Source: SLFT01 sp964493075 (GTDB taxonomy: Bacteria; Hydrogenedentota; Hydrogenedentia; Hydrogenedentales; CAITNO01). Taken from it: a stretch of DNA of 9,169 nt. Made by a program: the position numbers and the translations under genes. The notes under the pieces are model-generated. The model did not search any database and was not told the origin of the DNA. It saw only the letters and a list, made by a program, of their open reading frames with translations. Shown piece after piece: positions 5,689-9,169 of the stretch (its first letter is position 1; every line of letters begins with the position of its first letter). The stretch lies in the NCBI GenBank assembly GCA_964493075.1, contig CAZBNU010000168.1, positions 1 to 9,169 of the forward strand. The letters are read 5' to 3'.

Positions 5689-6380
5689 TGTGGCTGTTCA
5701 TCACGATATGGTTGGCCTATACGGCCAATGCGTTCTACAGAAATCTGTACGGGCAAGAAAGGCCTTCCTTTATCGGCCATGTACTGCAGTTCGCGCTCCT
5801 GGCGATGGCAATACTCTGGGTGACACGACTGGGGCTCTTTAGCCGATGGTTATGGTCGCCTGTGGATGTTGTTGTCGGGCTGATTTTGGGACACCTGCTC
5901 TTTTCGTTTTCTCTGCTCATCACACACCAGCATGCCGGGGACGTGCTGCGGCACAGTGTGGATGTGCACGGCATTACCGCCTTTCTGAAGGTTTCCCCGG
6001 AACTGATTTTTCGCTTTGCCGGCGTCTGCATCATAGAGGAATTGGTCTATCGCGCTGCGGCACAGGACATCCTCACCCTAAAACTGGGACATCCCCTGCC
6101 CGCCATGATTATCACCGCGTTGTTCTTTTGTGTTCTCCATCAGCACTTCTTCAGGAACGGCTGGGCATGCGCCGCAGAGTTTTTCCTGTTTTCACTGGCC
6201 ATTGGCGTGGTATATTACTGGACTTACAGTCTGACCATCGTGGCGCTGGCACATCTGACGCGCAACCTTGAAAGTGCCTACCTGGAATATTGCCTTCTCC
6301 TTGAGGAGGGCAAAGACCCGGAGGATGCATTGTGCATGCTTGGCAAGTGTCGCGCCGCACCTGCAACGGAGAACCCATGA
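5688..6380 (+). CDS. CPBP family intramembrane metalloprotease
   Basis: This 230-residue polytopic membrane protein belongs to the CPBP (CAAX protease and bacteriocin-processing, Abi) family. The three catalytic motifs are present in order: E117-E118-x-x-x-R122 (EELVYR), F147-x-x-x-H151 (FCVLH) and H189-x-x-x-N193 (HLTRN). Hydrophobic helices lie at about 1-14, 31-49, 59-79, 105-116, 137-151 and 163-187, followed by a soluble tail. Family members cleave within or next to membranes, and some act in maturation of, or immunity to, peptide bacteriocins. The ATG at 5688 overlaps the preceding stop (TGATG). A TTG at 5685 is an alternative and lies at better spacing (9 nt) from GGAGG (5671-5675). 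Lying between acetyltransferase and ABC genes, it could be a leader or precursor protease of this system. Confidence 0.88.
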   Translation: MWLFITIWLAYTANAFYRNLYGQERPSFIGHVLQFALLAMAILWVTRLGLFSRWLWSPVDVVVGLILGHLLFSFSLLITHQHAGDVLRHSVDVHGITAFLKVSPELIFRFAGVCIIEELVYRAAAQDILTLKLGHPLPAMIITALFFCVLHQHFFRNGWACAAEFFLFSLAIGVVYYWTYSLTIVALAHLTRNLESAYLEYCLLLEEGKDPEDALCMLGKCRAAPATENP

Positions 6381-7408
6381 CCGAACAACCATTAGTCGAA
6401 TTGCGACACATACATAAGGTATTCACCACCCGGCACGTTCTGCCGGTGGATGAGGATACGCGCAAGCGCCGCTTGTTCAAAAAACGCGATGTGAGCGCAG
6501 CGGACGATGTTTCTTTTGAAATTCAACATGGCGAGATTTTCGGACTGCTGGGCCCGAACGGCGCTGGCAAGACTACCATGGTAAAAATGATTTCCGGATT
6601 GGTGCGCCCTGATAAGGGCCAGGCGTTTGTGGACGGTCTGGACGTGGAAAAGAAGCGCAAGCAGGTGTTGCGTCAGGTGGGCGTGGTGCTCGAGGGCACA
6701 CGCACCAGCATCTGGCCGTTGACACCTTTTGAAAATCTGGTGTATTACGGCATGTTGAAAGATGTTCGCGGTCCGATCCTGAAACAGCGCGCCCATGACC
6801 TGCTGGACTTCATCGGCCTGAAAGAAAAGAAGAATGTGCAGGTGCGGCGTCTGTCCCGAGGACAAAAACAGAAACTGGCCATCTGCATTGCGCTCATCGC
6901 AGACCCACAGGTGCTGTTGCTGGATGAACCCACCACAGGGCTCGATGTACAGAGCAGCCGCGCCATCAAGGATCGGGTCATGGAAATGACGCGCGGCCAG
7001 GGGCGCAGCGTGTTGGTGACTACCCACGACATGCACGTGGCCCAGGAACTATGCGACCGCATCGGCATCATCAACCACGGCAAATTGATTACCTGCAAGC
7101 CTACGGAAGAACTGCTGGAAGTGTTTTCCGAACAGATTTTTGTGTTCAAAGTGGACCGACAGCCCGCTTCGGAAGTATTTGAAGTTATTCCCGGTGTGGT
7201 GCGCGTTGAAACCGAAGACGGACTTGACGGCCCGGCGCTCGTCGTGCATCTGTCGCCTGAGGTAGAGCTACGCTCACGCGCTCTGTATGATGTTACCCGA
7301 CAACTGGATCAGGATAATTATCAACTGCGCGCCATCGCGCAGCGCCAACAGAATCTTGAAAGTATTTTCCTGCGTTTGACGGCTGAGTCAGACCAGGGAT
7401 CGCTATAA
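6377..7408 (+). CDS. ABC transporter ATP-binding protein (ABC-2 exporter type)
   Basis: This 343-residue ATPase partners with the permease encoded next. Walker A is GPNGAGKTT (59-67). The signature is LSRGQKQKLAI (159-169) and Walker B plus D-loop is VLLLDEPTTGLD (179-190). The H-loop is TTHDM (H217). The Q-loop position carries E106 (VVLEGTRTSIWPLTPFEN) instead of Gln, a variant I associate with one branch of ABC-2 ATPases. The stretch HVLPVDEDTRKRRLFKKRD (20-38) is an insertion before the first core strand. The C-terminal 100 residues form an extra domain as in drug/polysaccharide-export ATPases. An upstream in-frame start at 6332 exists, but the ATG at 6377 is preferred. It overlaps the CPBP stop by ATGA and has GGAG (6368-6371) 5 nt ahead. 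Confidence 0.93.
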   Translation: MTEQPLVELRHIHKVFTTRHVLPVDEDTRKRRLFKKRDVSAADDVSFEIQHGEIFGLLGPNGAGKTTMVKMISGLVRPDKGQAFVDGLDVEKKRKQVLRQVGVVLEGTRTSIWPLTPFENLVYYGMLKDVRGPILKQRAHDLLDFIGLKEKKNVQVRRLSRGQKQKLAICIALIADPQVLLLDEPTTGLDVQSSRAIKDRVMEMTRGQGRSVLVTTHDMHVAQELCDRIGIINHGKLITCKPTEELLEVFSEQIFVFKVDRQPASEVFEVIPGVVRVETEDGLDGPALVVHLSPEVELRSRALYDVTRQLDQDNYQLRAIAQRQQNLESIFLRLTAESDQGSL

Positions 7409-7422
7409 ACGAAAGGATTGTC

Positions 7423-8283
7423 ATGTCATTTTTACTGGTAATGAAGGCGGAGATCGTTCGCTCTTTTATTATCATGCGACGCTACTGGTTTCGCACAATC
7501 ACCGGTATGGTCATCGGCTATGGCATGTTGATGGTGCTGATCGCCGGATTCATATACAGCCGTCCGGGGGTGGAAGAAAATCTGAACAAGTTTGATGATC
7601 CCACCGCCGCCACCAATTTTGTGCTGGGCTTTATCATCGGCATGTTCGCCTTTGGCGTGGTGGGCATGTTTACCCAGGGCTTGCAGGGGATGGCGGCGAC
7701 TGGCGTGCTGGAACAACTCTGCATGAGTCCTCACGGGCTGGCGGTCAATTTTCTGGCGCAAACCGTTGTGGGTTCCATCGCCTCCATCATTTCATCCGGG
7801 GTTATGGTTTTCGCCGTGACCTGGAGCGTGGGGGGAATGCTGCACTGGGATACTATTCCTATTTTCGTTCTGTTGGGGCTGACTTTCTTTAATCTGGTAG
7901 GTTTCGGTTTCATGGTGGGCGGGCTGGTGCTGGTGTTCAAGCAGGTCGGGCAGGTGGCCATTATCCTGCGCATGGGGCTATTCGCGCTGGCGGTATTTGC
8001 CCGTGAAGAGATTCTGAATCAGGCATGGATCGTGTCCTTCATGCTGCATCTGTTGCCCATCACGGATGCCACGATATGCCTGAAGTATGTGCTCATCAAA
8101 AACCAGATGGTCACCGTGGCTGGCGCAGATGGCGCGACCACCGAAGTCTTCCGCTCAGTCTTCCTGTACCCCTCCTTTTATTGGCTCATTTTCAGCTGCG
8201 TGTTGTGGACCGTAATCGGCCTGACCGTGTTCCGCTTTATGGAGGACTACAGCCGGTCCAAGGGCACGTTGGGGAGTTACTGA
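7423..8283 (+). CDS. ABC-2 type transporter permease
   Basis: This 286-residue integral membrane protein has about six hydrophobic helices, near residues 25-45, 66-85, 108-133, 145-172, 177-192 and 252-270. GVLEQLCMSPHG (94-105) matches the coupling-helix motif (LEQL..SP) of the ABC-2 family that includes drug and lipid exporters. It forms the membrane half of an exporter with the preceding ATPase, 14 nt upstream. The ribosome site AAAGGA (7412-7417) is 5 nt from the ATG. The stop overlaps the start of the next gene (TGATG, 8281-8285). The exported molecule cannot be read from sequence; context suggests a modified peptide or lipid. Confidence 0.9.
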   Translation: MSFLLVMKAEIVRSFIIMRRYWFRTITGMVIGYGMLMVLIAGFIYSRPGVEENLNKFDDPTAATNFVLGFIIGMFAFGVVGMFTQGLQGMAATGVLEQLCMSPHGLAVNFLAQTVVGSIASIISSGVMVFAVTWSVGGMLHWDTIPIFVLLGLTFFNLVGFGFMVGGLVLVFKQVGQVAIILRMGLFALAVFAREEILNQAWIVSFMLHLLPITDATICLKYVLIKNQMVTVAGADGATTEVFRSVFLYPSFYWLIFSCVLWTVIGLTVFRFMEDYSRSKGTLGSY

Positions 8284-9169
8284 TGCAATCGCCTCTGTTG
8301 CATAAATTCCAGATTGGCGACAAGCGCTTTGTGATAGACCCCACCACGTGTTTTTGTTTTGAATGCGACCACATTTCCTGGGATGTATTGGAATACTATC
8401 CACGTGAGCCGATAAACAGGATTTATCATCTGCTGGAACAAAAGCATCCCCGAAAGGAGCTGGAAGAGGTGGTCGGGGAACTGGAATGGCTGCGCGTCAC
8501 CAAGGCAATTCTTATTACCCCCAAGGACGAAGACCTGCTGAAGGAAGCTGCGGAGACGCCTGACCTCAAAAAGATTGCCCTGGTAACTGCCGTCGGTTCA
8601 ATACCGTTGGCATCGCGGGTAGCATCCGCAGGCACGATGCTGCTGGCGGGTTCCGGAAAGAATACCGAACTGCAATTGATTCTGGTAGATACTCCTGATT
8701 CTACTGAATGCACCGAAGAAGTTGTCATTTCCCTGAAGGCATTGAAACAAGCCGCCAGATTTATGGGTAAAAACCTCAGCCTTGCTGTCCGCGTCGCCCT
8801 GCAGCAAGCGCAAAAAACAAACGACACCGTGCAATACAGCGTGGAAACCACGCTTCGGGAGGATGCGGAAAGTGCCGCGGCAGTTCGGGAAGTGTTGGCA
8901 TTGGCCCAGATCAAATTCGGGAAAGTGGCGGATGCGTTACAACGGCTTTCCTGTGCTGCACGAAGTGTTCTGGTTGCCTGTCCCAAGACCGGAAATTTTG
9001 AAGGGCTCCTTAAAACGCTCTACGAAGCGGGGTTCAGGGAGGTGCATCTGGACATACTTGCCTTGTACGCCCAGGTTGCCGAATTGACTCCTGAAGCGGT
9101 ATCGGAATCCCTCCGCGAAAATGTGGCGTGGTATGGACAGCATCTTTTGCAGGGACATCCGTTCAGGGT
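8283..9169 (+). CDS. Pseudo-radical-SAM, peptide-maturase-like protein (3' end missing)
   Basis: The frame is open from ATG 8283 to the window edge (295 codons). A strong GGGGAG (8271-8276) lies 6 nt upstream, and the start overlaps the permease stop. Residues 6-76 (HKFQIGDKRFVIDP..., then ISWDVLEYYP, a helical stretch around PRKELEEVVGELEWL, and AILI) match the domain before the radical SAM core in SCIFF-type peptide maturases (H-F..G...VLDV......D....DVL.YY pattern). A radical SAM layout can be followed after this. But where CxxxCxxC should lie, the sequence is SIPLASRV (106-113), with S, A and V in the cysteine positions. GNFEGLLKTLYEAGFREVHLDIL (237-259) and TPEAVSESLRENVAWYGQHLL (269-289) resemble the end of such cores. 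It is probably non-catalytic: a recognition subunit or partner of a true radical SAM enzyme. The alignment was made by memory and eye. Confidence 0.75.
   Translation, partial: MQSPLLHKFQIGDKRFVIDPTTCFCFECDHISWDVLEYYPREPINRIYHLLEQKHPRKELEEVVGELEWLRVTKAILITPKDEDLLKEAAETPDLKKIALVTAVGSIPLASRVASAGTMLLAGSGKNTELQLILVDTPDSTECTEEVVISLKALKQAARFMGKNLSLAVRVALQQAQKTNDTVQYSVETTLREDAESAAAVREVLALAQIKFGKVADALQRLSCAARSVLVACPKTGNFEGLLKTLYEAGFREVHLDILALYAQVAELTPEAVSESLRENVAWYGQHLLQGHPFR

Noticed and set aside
6332..6376. Longer N-terminus for the ABC ATPase
   Set aside because: The extra 15 residues would overlap the CPBP gene by 49 nt. The ATG at 6377 has GGAG at ideal spacing and an ATGA overlap.
6392..7036. 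214-codon open frame on the minus strand
   Set aside because: It is fully antisense to the ABC ATPase with intact Walker motifs, and its His/Gln-rich translation is typical of a shadow frame.
8426..8986. 186-codon open frame on the minus strand
   Set aside because: It is antisense to the pseudo-rSAM frame, which has a strong ribosome site, operon overlap and recognisable domain pattern. Its own translation is Ser/Arg-rich and low in sense.

Overview
The window (9,169 bases) looks like a fragment of an environmental bacterial genome, most likely a draft or metagenome assembly, because it holds a 100-base run of N (4380-4479). Protein-level resemblances and the CACGAAGGA-type repeats suggest an uncultured lineage of the PVC/Hydrogenedentes sort. 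That is an impression only: there is no rRNA or other taxonomic marker here.

Left part (1-945): the 3' end of a gene ending in an Ig-like domain, a complete tRNA-Arg(CCT) with encoded CCA, and then a compact 550-bp cassette. The cassette holds a GxxExxY-family gene between 48-bp inverted repeats (44/48 matching) built from 9-nt and 7-nt units. Its right end supplies the stop codon of the next gene, a PAPS-dependent sulfotransferase on the minus strand.

Middle (946-4379): the sulfotransferase, then an uncharacterised exported and membrane-anchored protein (both minus strand). A 177-bp divergent intergenic region follows, then a plus-strand Na+/Ca2+ exchanger of the CaCA family. The exchanger carries an extra C-terminal region resembling the PGPGW membrane domain, an apparent fusion.

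Right part (4480-9169): a tightly packed plus-strand operon whose upstream end is lost in the assembly gap. The order is two GNAT acetyltransferases, a CPBP intramembrane protease, an ABC ATPase, an ABC-2 permease, and a gene that runs off the right edge. Four of the five junctions are 1-4 nt start/stop overlaps; the fifth is 14 nt, so translation is probably coupled. The last gene is the most interesting. Its N-terminus matches the domain that precedes the radical SAM core in SPASM-type peptide maturases (SCIFF-maturase style), and the rest can be followed along the same fold. Where the CxxxCxxC [4Fe-4S] motif should lie, however, it has no cysteines. It is best explained as a pseudo-radical-SAM protein. 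Together with a CPBP protease, an ABC-2 exporter and acetyltransferases, it suggests an undescribed peptide modification/export system. The catalytic radical SAM partner and precursor peptide would lie downstream of the window or in the gap. This is a hypothesis: no precursor is visible here.
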